NCBI RefSeq assembly: GCF_008386495.1
Contig: NZ_VTHJ01000006.1
Coordinates: 124,001-188,000, forward strand
From: Streptomyces tailanensis
Lineage (GTDB): Bacteria; Actinomycetota; Actinomycetes; Streptomycetales; Streptomycetaceae
Direction of reading: 5' to 3'
DNA: 64,000 bases
Positions 15,494-24,880 of the stretch are shown here, in pieces (positions within the stretch are counted from its first letter, which is position 1; each line of letters opens with the position of its first letter). The translations under genes were made by a program, and so were the position numbers. The notes under the pieces were generated by a model that worked only from the letters and a program-made list of their open reading frames with translations, was not told the origin of the DNA and did no database searches.

Positions 15494-17215
15494 ATGGCCG
15501 ACGGCTCGGGCGACAGCACACCGGTGTGGCGCCGTCTGCTGCCCGGTCTCGCCATGCTCCTCGGTTACCGGAGGGCTTGGCTGAGGGGTGACCTGATCGC
15601 CGGGGCGACGGTCGCGGCGTATCTCGTCCCGCAGGTCATGGCATACGCGGTCGTCGCCGGACTACCCCCCGTGGTCGGCCTGTGGGCCATCCTGCCCGCC
15701 CTCGCCCTGTACCCCTTCCTCGGATCCTCCCGCCTCCTGTCGATCGGCCCGGAGTCCACGGCCGCGCTGATGACGGCGGCGGTGATCGGCCCCCTCGCGG
15801 GCGGGGACCCGAAGCGGTACGCCACCCTCGCGGCCGTCCTGGCGATCGCCGTCGGACTGCTCTGCCTCGTCGCCCGGGCGGTGCGCCTCGGCTTCGTCGC
15901 GGATCTGCTCTCCCGGCCGGTCCTGATCGGCTACCTCGCGGGCCTGGCGCTGATCATGATCATGGACCAGCTGCCCAGGCTCGCGGGGGTGGAGACGAGC
16001 GGCGAGGACTTCTTCCCCCGGCTGTGGTCCTTCGTCCGGCACCTGGGGGACGCCCACTGGGGCACGGTCGTGTTCTCGGTGATCGCGATCGCCTTCATCT
16101 TCGTGATGGCCCGGTTGTCCCGTACCCTCCCCGGCCCCCTGCTCGCCGTCGTCCTCGGTACGGTCGCCGTGGTCACCCTCGACCTCGACGACCGCCACGG
16201 CATCGACGTGATCGGCGACGTCCCGTCCGGCCTGCCGGGCCTCGCCGTGCCGGACCTGTCCGAGCTGCCGTCCCTGCTGCTGCCCTCCCTCGGTGTCCTC
16301 CTCGTCGGCTACACGGACGTCGTCCTCACCGCACGCGCCTTCACCGTCCGCGAGGACAAGGGCCCGGGACTCGACCCGACCCAGGAGTTCCTGGCCCTGG
16401 GCGCCGCCAACCTGGGCGCGGGGGTGCTGCACGGCATGCCGGTCAGCAGCAGCGCCAGCCGTACCGCGCTCGCCTCCACGGCGGGCGCCCGCAGCCAGGC
16501 GTACGCGCTGGTCTCGGGCGTGGCGGTGCTCGGCGTCCTGCTCTTCCTCGGCTCGCTGCTGACTCGCACCCCCTCGGCCGTGCTGGGCGCGATCGTGGTC
16601 TACGCCGCCGTCCACATGGTCGACCTGGCCGGCTTCCGTCGGCTGGCCTCCTTCCGGCGCCGGGAGGCGCTCCTCGCGGTCGGCTGCCTGGCCGGGGTCC
16701 TCGCCTGGGGCATCCTGTACGGCGTCCTGGTGGCCGTCGGCCTGTCCGTGGCCGAGCTGCTGACGCGCGTGGCCCGGCCGCACGACGCCGTGGAGGGACT
16801 CGTCCCGGGGGTGGCCGGCATGCACGACGTCGACGACTACCCCGAGGCCAGGACGATCCCCGGCCTCCTCGTCTACCGCTACGACTCTCCGCTGTTCTTC
16901 GCCAACGCCGAAAACTTCCGCCGCCGCGCCCTGGCCTCCGTGGACGAACAGGAGGAGCACGGGGAGACCGTCCGCTGGTTCCTCCTCAACACCGAGGCCA
17001 ACGTCGAGGTCGACATCACCGCCCTCGACGCCGTCGACGAACTACGCCGCGAACTGACACGCCGGGGCATCGTCTTCGCCCTCGCCCGCGTCAAACAGGA
17101 CCTGTGGGACGAGTTGCAGGCATACGGGCTCGCGGAATCGGTCGGCAGCGACCTGATCTTCCCGACCCTCCCGACGGCCGTGGCGGGCTACCGGCAGTGG
17201 TGCCGCGAACACTGA
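15494..17215 (+). CDS. SulP-family inorganic anion (sulfate/bicarbonate-type) transporter with STAS domain
   Basis: This 573-residue protein has ten or more membrane helices in the SulP/SLC26 order. It begins with the signature region GYRRAWLRGDLIAGATVAAY...PQVMAYAVVAGLPPVVGLWA, followed by G-P-E-S-T-A-A-L-M-T and the P-V-S-S-S-A-S-R-T-A-L motif. A cytoplasmic STAS domain occupies about residues 440-573 (GLLVYRYDSPLFFANAENF...VEVDITALDAVDEL). Substrates in the family are sulfate, bicarbonate or dicarboxylates; the sequence does not decide between them. I chose the ATG at 15494 because of its AAGGTGAAGGGAG ribosome site and because residues read upstream of it do not look coding and include the IS605-end-like hairpin. 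Confidence 0.9.
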   Translation: MADGSGDSTPVWRRLLPGLAMLLGYRRAWLRGDLIAGATVAAYLVPQVMAYAVVAGLPPVVGLWAILPALALYPFLGSSRLLSIGPESTAALMTAAVIGPLAGGDPKRYATLAAVLAIAVGLLCLVARAVRLGFVADLLSRPVLIGYLAGLALIMIMDQLPRLAGVETSGEDFFPRLWSFVRHLGDAHWGTVVFSVIAIAFIFVMARLSRTLPGPLLAVVLGTVAVVTLDLDDRHGIDVIGDVPSGLPGLAVPDLSELPSLLLPSLGVLLVGYTDVVLTARAFTVREDKGPGLDPTQEFLALGAANLGAGVLHGMPVSSSASRTALASTAGARSQAYALVSGVAVLGVLLFLGSLLTRTPSAVLGAIVVYAAVHMVDLAGFRRLASFRRREALLAVGCLAGVLAWGILYGVLVAVGLSVAELLTRVARPHDAVEGLVPGVAGMHDVDDYPEARTIPGLLVYRYDSPLFFANAENFRRRALASVDEQEEHGETVRWFLLNTEANVEVDITALDAVDELRRELTRRGIVFALARVKQDLWDELQAYGLAESVGSDLIFPTLPTAVAGYRQWCREH

Positions 17216-17302
17216 GCCCTCAGCCCGCGGTCCTCAGCCCTTCGTCCGCCGCTTGGCGAAATCCCGTTGCGGTCCGCCCGTTCCCCACCCGACAGTGACC
17301 CC

Positions 17303-18274
17303 ATGACGACGCACACCACTCCCCTGCCGCCCGGTCTGACCGTCCGCCCGGCGACCCTCGACGACGCGGCCGCAGTGTGCGCCCTGCTCAACGAGGTCGA
17401 CCTGCTGGAAATCGGTCGGGCCGAGACCGGACTGGCGGAGGTCCAGGCCGATCTGAAGCATCCCGAGGTGGACCTGGAGCGTGACTCCTGGCTCCTCTTC
17501 GACGGCGACCGGCTGGTGGCGTACGGCCTGATGTGGGACGACTCCCACGGCGAGCGCATCGACATGGACCACTACGCGCTGCCCGACCAGCCGATCGGCG
17601 CCCTGCACCTGTTCGAGCTGATGGAGGCCCGGGCGGTCGAGCGGGCCGCGGTTAATGGTGCGGACCGCGCGGTGATCCACCTGCACCTCAACATCGCGCC
17701 CACGACCGACCTGGCCGCCCTGCGCGGGCGGGGCTGGCGGCCGGTGCGCCGCTACAACGTCCTGGACCGTCCCCTCTCCCCCGCCGACCCGCTCCCGACG
17801 CCACCGCCCGGCATCACCCTGCGCCCCTGTCTCACCGAACCGGACCGCAGGCAGGCCCACGCCCTGCTCCAGGCCACCTTCGCCGACCACTTCGACTTCC
17901 AGCCGCGTACGTACGAGCAGTGGCTGGACGACATCGACGCCACGAACGTCGACTGGCCGCTGATCTGGGTCGCGCGGGTCGACGGTCTCGGTGACGCGGC
18001 GGTCATGCGCACGCGCAACGACCGTACGACCATGGCCTGGATCGCGAACCTCGGCGTCCTGCCCGAGGCCCGCGGCCGGGGTCTCGGCAGCCACCTCCTC
18101 CGCCACGCCTTCGGTCACTACGCGGCGCTGGGCCGAGACCGCATCGGCCTCGGCGTGGACACCGACAACAGCAGCGGCGCCCTTGCCCTGTACCAACGGC
18201 ACGGCATGAAGCTGGACTTCGCCGTCGACACGTGGGAGCTGGTACGTCCCGTGGAGAGTACGCCGGCCAGGTAG
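17303..18274 (+). CDS. GNAT acetyltransferase with two GNAT domains (MshD-like layout)
   Basis: This 323-residue protein is made of two GNAT folds. The first (about 1-150) begins GLTVRPATLDDAAAVCALLN and has no clear acetyl-CoA loop. The second (about 165-320) has the acetyl-CoA binding loop in LGVLPEARGRGLGSHLLRHAF and the typical SGALALYQRHGM ending. Mycothiol synthase MshD has the same degenerate-plus-active layout, but MshD signature residues are not obvious, so a generic N-acetyltransferase is the safer call. The ATG at 17303 fits the family start; an earlier in-frame GTG at 17267 adds a low-complexity extension. It stands alone between the SulP and GH43 genes. Confidence 0.83.
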   Translation: MTTHTTPLPPGLTVRPATLDDAAAVCALLNEVDLLEIGRAETGLAEVQADLKHPEVDLERDSWLLFDGDRLVAYGLMWDDSHGERIDMDHYALPDQPIGALHLFELMEARAVERAAVNGADRAVIHLHLNIAPTTDLAALRGRGWRPVRRYNVLDRPLSPADPLPTPPPGITLRPCLTEPDRRQAHALLQATFADHFDFQPRTYEQWLDDIDATNVDWPLIWVARVDGLGDAAVMRTRNDRTTMAWIANLGVLPEARGRGLGSHLLRHAFGHYAALGRDRIGLGVDTDNSSGALALYQRHGMKLDFAVDTWELVRPVESTPAR

Positions 18275-18526
18275 GACGAACGGCAAGGGACACCAGGCAC
18301 CTCCGGAGAGGGACACCAGGCACCCCCCATAGGGCGACTCGTTCGACCCGCCGGACATTGTTCGATACCTCTTGACGCCCCACCTCACGTCGACTGACAC
18401 TCTCGCAACACGATGTCACACGGCCGAAACGGAGTGGCACCCAAGGACGGGGGCCATCGCCCTCGGCCCCTTCCCCTTGCCTTGTTCTGCCCTTCATCAG
18501 CCGTGCTCTCAGCAGGGAATCACCAC

Positions 18527-21500
18527 ATGACGTACATCGCAGGTCTGCGCGGCCGCGCGAGACGCTGGGCGGGTCCGCTCGCCGGGCTGACCGCCGCGTC
18601 GCTGCTCCTGGGCCTCGCCGGACCGACCGCGCCCGCGTTCGCGGCGGAAAGCGCGACCGCCGCGGACAGCGCCGAGATCACCGACGGTCTGGCCCTCTGG
18701 TACAAGCTCGACGCCACGTCCGGCACCACCGTCACCGACGCCTCCGGCAACGGCCGCGACGGCACGGTGAACGGCACCGCCGGCTGGACGGGCACCGGCC
18801 AGGGACTCGCCTTCAACGGCTCCGACACCTATGTCAAGGCGCCCAACGACGTCATGAAGGGCATGACCTCGATCAGCGTCTCCATGGACGTGCTGATCGA
18901 CGCGTCGCAGACGACCCCGTACTTCATCTACGGCTTCGGCAACACCAGCAGCAACAACGGCAACGGCTACCTCTTCACCACCGGCAACTCGCTGCGCACC
19001 TCCATCGCGAGCGGCAACTGGTCGACCGAGCAGACGACCAAGCCCTCCGACTCGCACAACCTGACCCGCGCGGTCTGGAAGCAGCTCACCTACACGCAGA
19101 CCGGCAACACGGGCGTGCTGTACGAGGACGGCGTGGAGGTCGGCCGCAACACCTCGATCAGCATCACCCCGGGCGCCATCGGCTCCGGCACCACCACCGC
19201 CAACTACATAGGCAAGTCGGTCTACACCGGCGACAAGCTCTTCAAGGGCAAGATCCGCGACTTCCGGGTGTACGACCGCGCCCTCGCCGCCACCGAGGTC
19301 GAGCAGCTCTCGCTCCCCGTGGCCACGCAGGGCGTCGCCGACGACAAGGCCGCCCTCAGCCTGGGCGACACCAGCGGGGTGGCCGCCGACCTGGACCTGC
19401 CGAAGACAGGTACGGCCGGGGGCTCGTCCATCAGCTGGAAGAGCGACAACACCTCCGTGGTCTCGGATTCCGGCGCGGTGACCCGCCCCGCCGCCGGTGA
19501 GCCGAACGGCCACGCCACGCTCACGGCGACCCTGAAGAAGGGCACCGTCACCGACACCAAGACCTTCGAGGTCACGGTCCTGCCCGCCTTCGACGACAAG
19601 ACGGCCACCGAGCAGGCCGCCGAGGCGCTGACCGTCCACAACCTCGACGACGTACGCGGCAACCTCACCCTCCCCACGGACGGCACCCTCGGCACGAAGG
19701 TCAGCTGGTCCTCCGCGAAGCCGGACGTGGTAGCCGCCGACGGCGTGGTCCACCGACCGGAGAACGGTGACGGCGCCACCACGGTCGAGCTGACCGCGAC
19801 GGTCACCAAGGGCGAGGCGAAGACGACCCGCGCCTTCACCGCGAAGGTGCCGGAACTGCCGAAGAAGGAAGCCCTCAAGGGCTATATGTTCAGCTACTTC
19901 ACCGGCGAGGGCACCTCGGACGGCGAGCAGCTCTACTTCGCGCTCAGCAAGGGCAACGACCCGCTGAAGTGGCGGGAGTTGAACGACGGCAAGCCCGTCC
20001 TGACCTCCACGCTCGGCGAGAAGGGCCTGCGCGACCCGTTCATCATCCGCTCCCCGGAGGGCGACAAGTTCTACCAGATCGCCACCGACCTCAGGATCTA
20101 CGGCAACGGCGACTGGGACCGCTCGCAGCGCACCGGCAGCAAGTCCATCATGGTCTGGGAGTCCACCGACCTGGTGAACTGGACGAACCAGCGCCTGGTG
20201 AAGGTCTCCCCCGACTCCGCGGGCAACACCTGGGCTCCCGAGGCGTACTACGACGAGAAGCTCGGCGAGTACGTGGTCTTCTGGGCGTCGAAGCTGTACG
20301 ACAACGAGGCCCACTCCGGCGACACGTACAACCGCATGATGTACGCGACGACCCGCGACTTCCACACCTTCAGCGAGCCCAAGGTCTGGGTCGACCGCGG
20401 TTACTCGGTCATCGACTCCACGGTCATCCAGCACGACGGCACGTACTTCCGCCTCTCCAAGGACGAGCGGAACAACACCTCCTCCAGCCCCAACAGCAAG
20501 TTCATCTTCGAGGAGAAGAGCAACTCGCTGCTGAACCTGTCGTGGGACTCGGTCGCCGAGGGCATCGGCAAGGGCGCGATGAACGCCGCCGAGGGTCCGC
20601 TGGTGTTCAAGTCGAACACCGAGGAGAAGTGGTACGCGTTCCTGGACGAGTTCGGCGGACGCGGCTACATCCCCTTCGAGACGACCGACCTCGCCTCCGG
20701 CGTGTGGACGCCGTCCTCGTCGTACGACCTGCCGTCCAAGCCGCGCCACGGCACGGTGCTGCCGGTGACGCAGGCCGAGTACGACCGGCTGCTGAGCACC
20801 TACCAGCCCGACCAGATCATCAAGAGCGCCGAGGACGTCAAGGTCGAGACGCGCGTCGGTGAGGCGCCGGTGCTGCCCGCCACCGTCATCGCCGAGTCCG
20901 CGGACGGGGTCAAGCGACCCGTCGCCGTCACCTGGGCGGACGTCCCGGCGTCGCAGTACGCGCAGGCCGGCACCTTCACGGTCGAAGGCACCCTGCCGGG
21001 CGACGCCACGATCGACGTACACGCCGAGGTCACCGTCTCCGAGGAAGGCCCCGACGTCCCGGCGGACCTGGTCCTGCACTACGGCTTCGACGAGACCGGC
21101 GGCAACATCACCCGTGACTCCAGCGGCCACGGCTACCACGGCACCTACGTCCGTACGCCCGACTTCGGCAGTGGCGTGGACGGCGGCTCGTTCAAGATGT
21201 CCGGCGGCAACAGCAGCTCCAGCTCGCCGTACGTGAAGATCCCGAACGGGGTGCTGAAGGACGCGAACAGCGTCACCGTCTCGACGTACGTCAAGTGGAA
21301 GGGCGGCGACAACTTCCAGTGGCTGTTCGGGCTCGGCCCCGACAGCAACAAGTACCTGTTCGCCACCCCCTCCAACGGCAGCGGCAAGCTGTTCTCCGCG
21401 ATCACCAAGGCGACCTGGTCCGGTGAGAAGCAGATGATCGGCGGCTCCCAGCTCACCCCGAATGAGTGGAAGCACCTCACCGTCACGCTGAACGGCGAGA

Positions 21501-23716
21501 CCGAGACGGCGATCCTCTACGTGGACGGCGCCGAGGCGGCCCGCGTGAGCGGTGTCACCATCAAGCCGTCCGAGCTGTACGACTCGGCCAAGGACCACTC
21601 CGGCTACATCGGCAAGTCCCTGTACTCCCCGGACCCGTACTTCGGCGGCGAGGTCGACGACTTCCGGATCTACAACCGGGCCCTGACGCCCGCCGAGGTC
21701 CTGGAGCTCGCCGGTAACACCACGGGCATCGCCGCGGCGACCCACCCGGCGCTCAAGGTGGACGCGATCGTCAACGACAAGGACAGCACGATCGTCCTGC
21801 CGCTGACCGAGGGCAGTGATGTCACCGCCCTTGCCCCGGAGTTCACCCTGGCCCACGGCGCGGCCATCAGCCCCGCCTCCGGCACCCTGCGCGACTTCAG
21901 CAGGCCGGTGACGTACGAGGTCACGGGCTCGGACGGGGAGAAGCGCACCTGGACGGTCTCGGCACTGATCATGAAGAGCCCGGTCCTGCCGGGCCTCAAC
22001 GCCGACCCGAACATCGCCCGCTTCGGCGACACCTTCTACATGTACCCGACCACCGACGGCTTCCCGGGCTGGAGCGGTACGCAGTTCAAGGCGTACTCGT
22101 CCAAGGACCTGGTCCACTGGGAGGACCACGGCGTCATCCTGGACCTCGGCCCGGACGTCTCCTGGGCGGACAGCAGGGCCTGGGCACCGGCGATCGAGGA
22201 GAAGAACGGCAAGTACTACTTCTACTTCTGCGCCGACGCGAGCATCGGTGTCGCGGTCTCGGACTCGCCGACCGGCCCGTTCAAGGACGCCCTCGGCAAG
22301 CCGCTGCTCAAGGCCGGTGACTACTCGGGCCAGATGATCGACCCGTCAGTCTTCACGGACGACGACGGCAAGTCGTATCTGTACTGGGGCAACGGCCGCG
22401 GGTACGTCGTGCCGCTGAACGACGACATGGTGTCGTTCGACGCCACGAAGGTCACCGACATCACCCCGAGCGGCTTCCGAGAGGGCGCCTTCGTCATCAA
22501 GCGCAAGGGCACCTACTACTTCATGTGGTCGGAGAACGACACCCGGGACGAGGACTACCGGGTCGCCTACGCCACCGGCTCCTCGCCCACCGGTCCCTGG
22601 AACAAGCAAGGCGTGATCCTGGAGAAGGACCTCTCGCTCGGCATCAAGGGCCCCGGCCACCACTCGGTGGTCCATGTCCCGAACACCGACGACTGGTACA
22701 TCGCCTACCACCGCTTCGCCATCCCCAGCGGCGACGGCACTCACCGCGAAACGACCATCGACAAGCTGGAGTTCGACGCCGACGGTCTCCTCAAGAAGGT
22801 CGTCCCGACGCTGGAGAGCATCGACCCGGTCACCATCGCCCGCGCCGGGCAGGACGCCGAGGGCAAGGAGGGCGACCGCATCGAGCTGAGCGGCACCGTC
22901 TCCGGGGCGGGCAGCCCCAAGTGGACGGTCGAGGAAGGGGCACCCTGCACCTTCGCCGACGCCACGTCCGCGAAGACGACGGTCACCTGCGCGGACAACG
23001 GCACGTACACGGTGACCCTGACCGGGGGCCGCAGCAGCGACTCGGCCACCGTGAAGGTCACCAACGCGGCGCCTGCCATCGGCTCCGCCAGCGGGCCGAA
23101 GTCCCCGGTGTCGGTCGGCAAGCCGGCCGTGGTCACCGCCGCCTTCTCCGACGCGGGCGCCGGCGACACCCACACCTGCGAGGTCGACTGGAAGGACGGC
23201 ACCCAGCCGACCGCCGGGAAGGTCACCGACTCCGGCTGCCGGGCCGAGCACGTCTACGCCAAGGCGGGCATCCACCGACCGGTCGTCACGGTCACCGACG
23301 ACGACGGTGCTGCAGACGGCACCACGCTTGCCGAACTGATCGTCTACGACCGGGAGGCGGGCCCCGCGGTCGGTGGCGGGACCTTCGCCTCGCCGGCCGG
23401 CAAGGCGACCTTCTCCTTCGCCGCCAAGTACAACTGGTTCAGCACGGTGCCTTCCGGGAAGGCCGCGTTCGACTTCGACCGGGGCAAGGTGAAGTTGCGT
23501 TCCACCGGGTCGGACTGGTTGGTGGTGACCGGGTCCAAGGCCGTGTACCAGGGCAGCGGCACGGTGAACGGCAAGAGTGGGTACGCGTTCCGCATCACGG
23601 CCACCGATGGGCCGGACACGTTCCAGATCAAGATCTGGAACGTGGCTGGGGGTGAGGCGGTGTACGAGAACGTGGAGGCCGCGAAGACCACCGGGATCAC
23701 GGTGGGCAAGCGATAG
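18527..23716 (+). CDS. Large secreted multidomain glycoside hydrolase with two GH43 and two LamG domains
   Basis: This 1,729-residue extracellular enzyme starts with a signal peptide cleaved near AFAAES (about residue 35). Domain order is LamG (52-262), two Ig-like repeats (268-441), GH43 five-bladed propeller A (450-760), another Ig-like repeat (764-838), LamG (846-1063), a small beta domain (1072-1148), GH43 propeller B (1150-1432), one or two PKD-like domains (1439-1608) and a C-terminal beta domain. Candidate GH43 acidic residues are visible in both: LRDPFII and AAEGPLVF in A; NADPNIA, MIDPSVF and REGAFVI in B. GH43 enzymes act on arabinan, arabinoxylan or galactan side chains; the LamG domains probably bind carbohydrate. 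Start ATG 18527 has an AGCAGGGA ribosome site. It is monocistronic. Confidence 0.9.
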   Translation: MTYIAGLRGRARRWAGPLAGLTAASLLLGLAGPTAPAFAAESATAADSAEITDGLALWYKLDATSGTTVTDASGNGRDGTVNGTAGWTGTGQGLAFNGSDTYVKAPNDVMKGMTSISVSMDVLIDASQTTPYFIYGFGNTSSNNGNGYLFTTGNSLRTSIASGNWSTEQTTKPSDSHNLTRAVWKQLTYTQTGNTGVLYEDGVEVGRNTSISITPGAIGSGTTTANYIGKSVYTGDKLFKGKIRDFRVYDRALAATEVEQLSLPVATQGVADDKAALSLGDTSGVAADLDLPKTGTAGGSSISWKSDNTSVVSDSGAVTRPAAGEPNGHATLTATLKKGTVTDTKTFEVTVLPAFDDKTATEQAAEALTVHNLDDVRGNLTLPTDGTLGTKVSWSSAKPDVVAADGVVHRPENGDGATTVELTATVTKGEAKTTRAFTAKVPELPKKEALKGYMFSYFTGEGTSDGEQLYFALSKGNDPLKWRELNDGKPVLTSTLGEKGLRDPFIIRSPEGDKFYQIATDLRIYGNGDWDRSQRTGSKSIMVWESTDLVNWTNQRLVKVSPDSAGNTWAPEAYYDEKLGEYVVFWASKLYDNEAHSGDTYNRMMYATTRDFHTFSEPKVWVDRGYSVIDSTVIQHDGTYFRLSKDERNNTSSSPNSKFIFEEKSNSLLNLSWDSVAEGIGKGAMNAAEGPLVFKSNTEEKWYAFLDEFGGRGYIPFETTDLASGVWTPSSSYDLPSKPRHGTVLPVTQAEYDRLLSTYQPDQIIKSAEDVKVETRVGEAPVLPATVIAESADGVKRPVAVTWADVPASQYAQAGTFTVEGTLPGDATIDVHAEVTVSEEGPDVPADLVLHYGFDETGGNITRDSSGHGYHGTYVRTPDFGSGVDGGSFKMSGGNSSSSSPYVKIPNGVLKDANSVTVSTYVKWKGGDNFQWLFGLGPDSNKYLFATPSNGSGKLFSAITKATWSGEKQMIGGSQLTPNEWKHLTVTLNGETETAILYVDGAEAARVSGVTIKPSELYDSAKDHSGYIGKSLYSPDPYFGGEVDDFRIYNRALTPAEVLELAGNTTGIAAATHPALKVDAIVNDKDSTIVLPLTEGSDVTALAPEFTLAHGAAISPASGTLRDFSRPVTYEVTGSDGEKRTWTVSALIMKSPVLPGLNADPNIARFGDTFYMYPTTDGFPGWSGTQFKAYSSKDLVHWEDHGVILDLGPDVSWADSRAWAPAIEEKNGKYYFYFCADASIGVAVSDSPTGPFKDALGKPLLKAGDYSGQMIDPSVFTDDDGKSYLYWGNGRGYVVPLNDDMVSFDATKVTDITPSGFREGAFVIKRKGTYYFMWSENDTRDEDYRVAYATGSSPTGPWNKQGVILEKDLSLGIKGPGHHSVVHVPNTDDWYIAYHRFAIPSGDGTHRETTIDKLEFDADGLLKKVVPTLESIDPVTIARAGQDAEGKEGDRIELSGTVSGAGSPKWTVEEGAPCTFADATSAKTTVTCADNGTYTVTLTGGRSSDSATVKVTNAAPAIGSASGPKSPVSVGKPAVVTAAFSDAGAGDTHTCEVDWKDGTQPTAGKVTDSGCRAEHVYAKAGIHRPVVTVTDDDGAADGTTLAELIVYDREAGPAVGGGTFASPAGKATFSFAAKYNWFSTVPSGKAAFDFDRGKVKLRSTGSDWLVVTGSKAVYQGSGTVNGKSGYAFRITATDGPDTFQIKIWNVAGGEAVYENVEAAKTTGITVGKR

Positions 23717-23752
23717 AAAGACAGAAAGTGCCACGACGGGTCCGTAGAACGT

Positions 23753-23834
23753 CTGCGGGCCCGTTGTGGCTTGTCGCGCCCACGCGGCGGAGCCGCATAT
23801 CGACACAGCCCCGCGCCCCTAAAAAGCCAGGGGC
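23753..23834 (+). repeat. Intergenic palindromic repeat, type II, copy 1
   Basis: Begins CTGCGGGCCCGTTGTGGCTT and continues GTCGCGCCCACGCGGCGG, AGCCGCA, CACAGCCCCGCGCCCCT. The inner GCGGCGGAGCCGC is itself a hairpin. The same modules recur at 26744-26827 (inverted) and 61514-61596. It lies between the end of the GH43 gene and the luciferase-like gene and may terminate transcription of the former. Confidence 0.8.
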
Positions 23835-23878
23835 TCGGCCATCGGGAATCCTCACCGTTCTGAGGTGTTGAACACCTT

Positions 23879-24880
23879 GTGACCTCAGTGCTCTCCTCCA
23901 TCCGGTTCTCCGTGCTTGATCGGTCCCGTGTCCGCGAGGGCCATGACGCGTCCGAAGCCCTGCGGGACACCGTGCGGCTCGCGCAAGAGGTGGAGAGCCT
24001 CGGCTACCACCGGTTCTGGGTCTCGGAGCATCACGGTGTACCCGGAGTCGCCGGGTCCGCGCCTACCGTGCTCGCCGCAGCCGTTGCTTCGGCCACCCGC
24101 TCCATCCGTGTGGGCACCGGCGGCGTGATGTTGCCCAATCATCGGCCGCTCGTCGTCGCCGAGCAGTTCGGGGTGTTGGAGTCTCTGTTCCCGGGGCGTA
24201 TCGACATGGGACTCGGGCGGTCTGTCGGGTTCACAGATGGCGTACGCAAGGCGCTGGGCCGTGACAAGGACGACGCCGATGACTTCGCTGGGCAGCTCGA
24301 CGAACTGCTCGGGTGGTTTCGAGGGACGTCCCCGACCGGGGTGCACGCGCGCCCGCCGGAAGGACTCGCCGTCCCGCCCTTCGTGCTCGCCATGGGTGAA
24401 GGCGCCTCGATCGCCGCGCGGGCAGGGCTGCCCATGGTCATCGGCGACCTCCGCAACCGGGAGAAGATGCGGCGCGGCATCGATCGCTACCGTGCCGAGT
24501 TCCGCCCGTCCCCGTGGGCCGAGGAGCCGTACGTGGTCGTCTCCGGGACGGTCGCCGTCGCCGACACCCCGGAGGCGGCCCGCCGCATCCTGCTCCCCGA
24601 GGCGTGGGCCATGGCGTACTCGCGTACGCACGGCACTTTCCCGCCGCTCGCCCCGGCCGAGGAGGTCGAGCGGCGGGTGATGACGGCGAAGGATCGCGGC
24701 TTCTACGAGGCCGGGCTCAGCGGACATGTGTACGGCACCGAGGAGCAGGTCGCGCACGAGCTGGAGTCGGTGGTCAAGGAGACGGGTGCCCAGGAGGTGC
24801 TGGTCACGACGAGTACGTACGACCGCGAAGCATTGCTGGGGTCCTACGGCCGACTGGCACGGGTCGCGGGACTCGGATAG
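23879..24880 (+). CDS. LLM-class (luciferase-like) flavin-dependent oxidoreductase
   Basis: This 333-residue protein has the bacterial-luciferase TIM-barrel pattern: S-V-L-D-R near the N-terminus, A-Q-E-V-E-S-L-G-Y-H-R-F-W-V-S-E-H-H-G, then R-I-R-V-G-T-G-G-V-M-L-P-N-H and P-L-V-V-A-E-Q-F-G-V-L-E. These are features of the MsnO8/YhbW-like subgroup that uses FMNH2 or F420-type flavins in monooxygenation or reduction. The substrate is unknown. The GTG at 23879 is the only start that keeps the first strand. The 3' end overlaps the convergent acyltransferase gene by 77 bp, an unusually long tail-to-tail overlap. Confidence 0.87.
   Translation: MTSVLSSIRFSVLDRSRVREGHDASEALRDTVRLAQEVESLGYHRFWVSEHHGVPGVAGSAPTVLAAAVASATRSIRVGTGGVMLPNHRPLVVAEQFGVLESLFPGRIDMGLGRSVGFTDGVRKALGRDKDDADDFAGQLDELLGWFRGTSPTGVHARPPEGLAVPPFVLAMGEGASIAARAGLPMVIGDLRNREKMRRGIDRYRAEFRPSPWAEEPYVVVSGTVAVADTPEAARRILLPEAWAMAYSRTHGTFPPLAPAEEVERRVMTAKDRGFYEAGLSGHVYGTEEQVAHELESVVKETGAQEVLVTTSTYDREALLGSYGRLARVAGLG

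Noticed and set aside
18340..18380. Arabinose-type operator (CATTGTTCGATACC) before the GH43 gene
   Set aside because: Only a half-site is present and I could not recall a precise consensus, so the call was not made.
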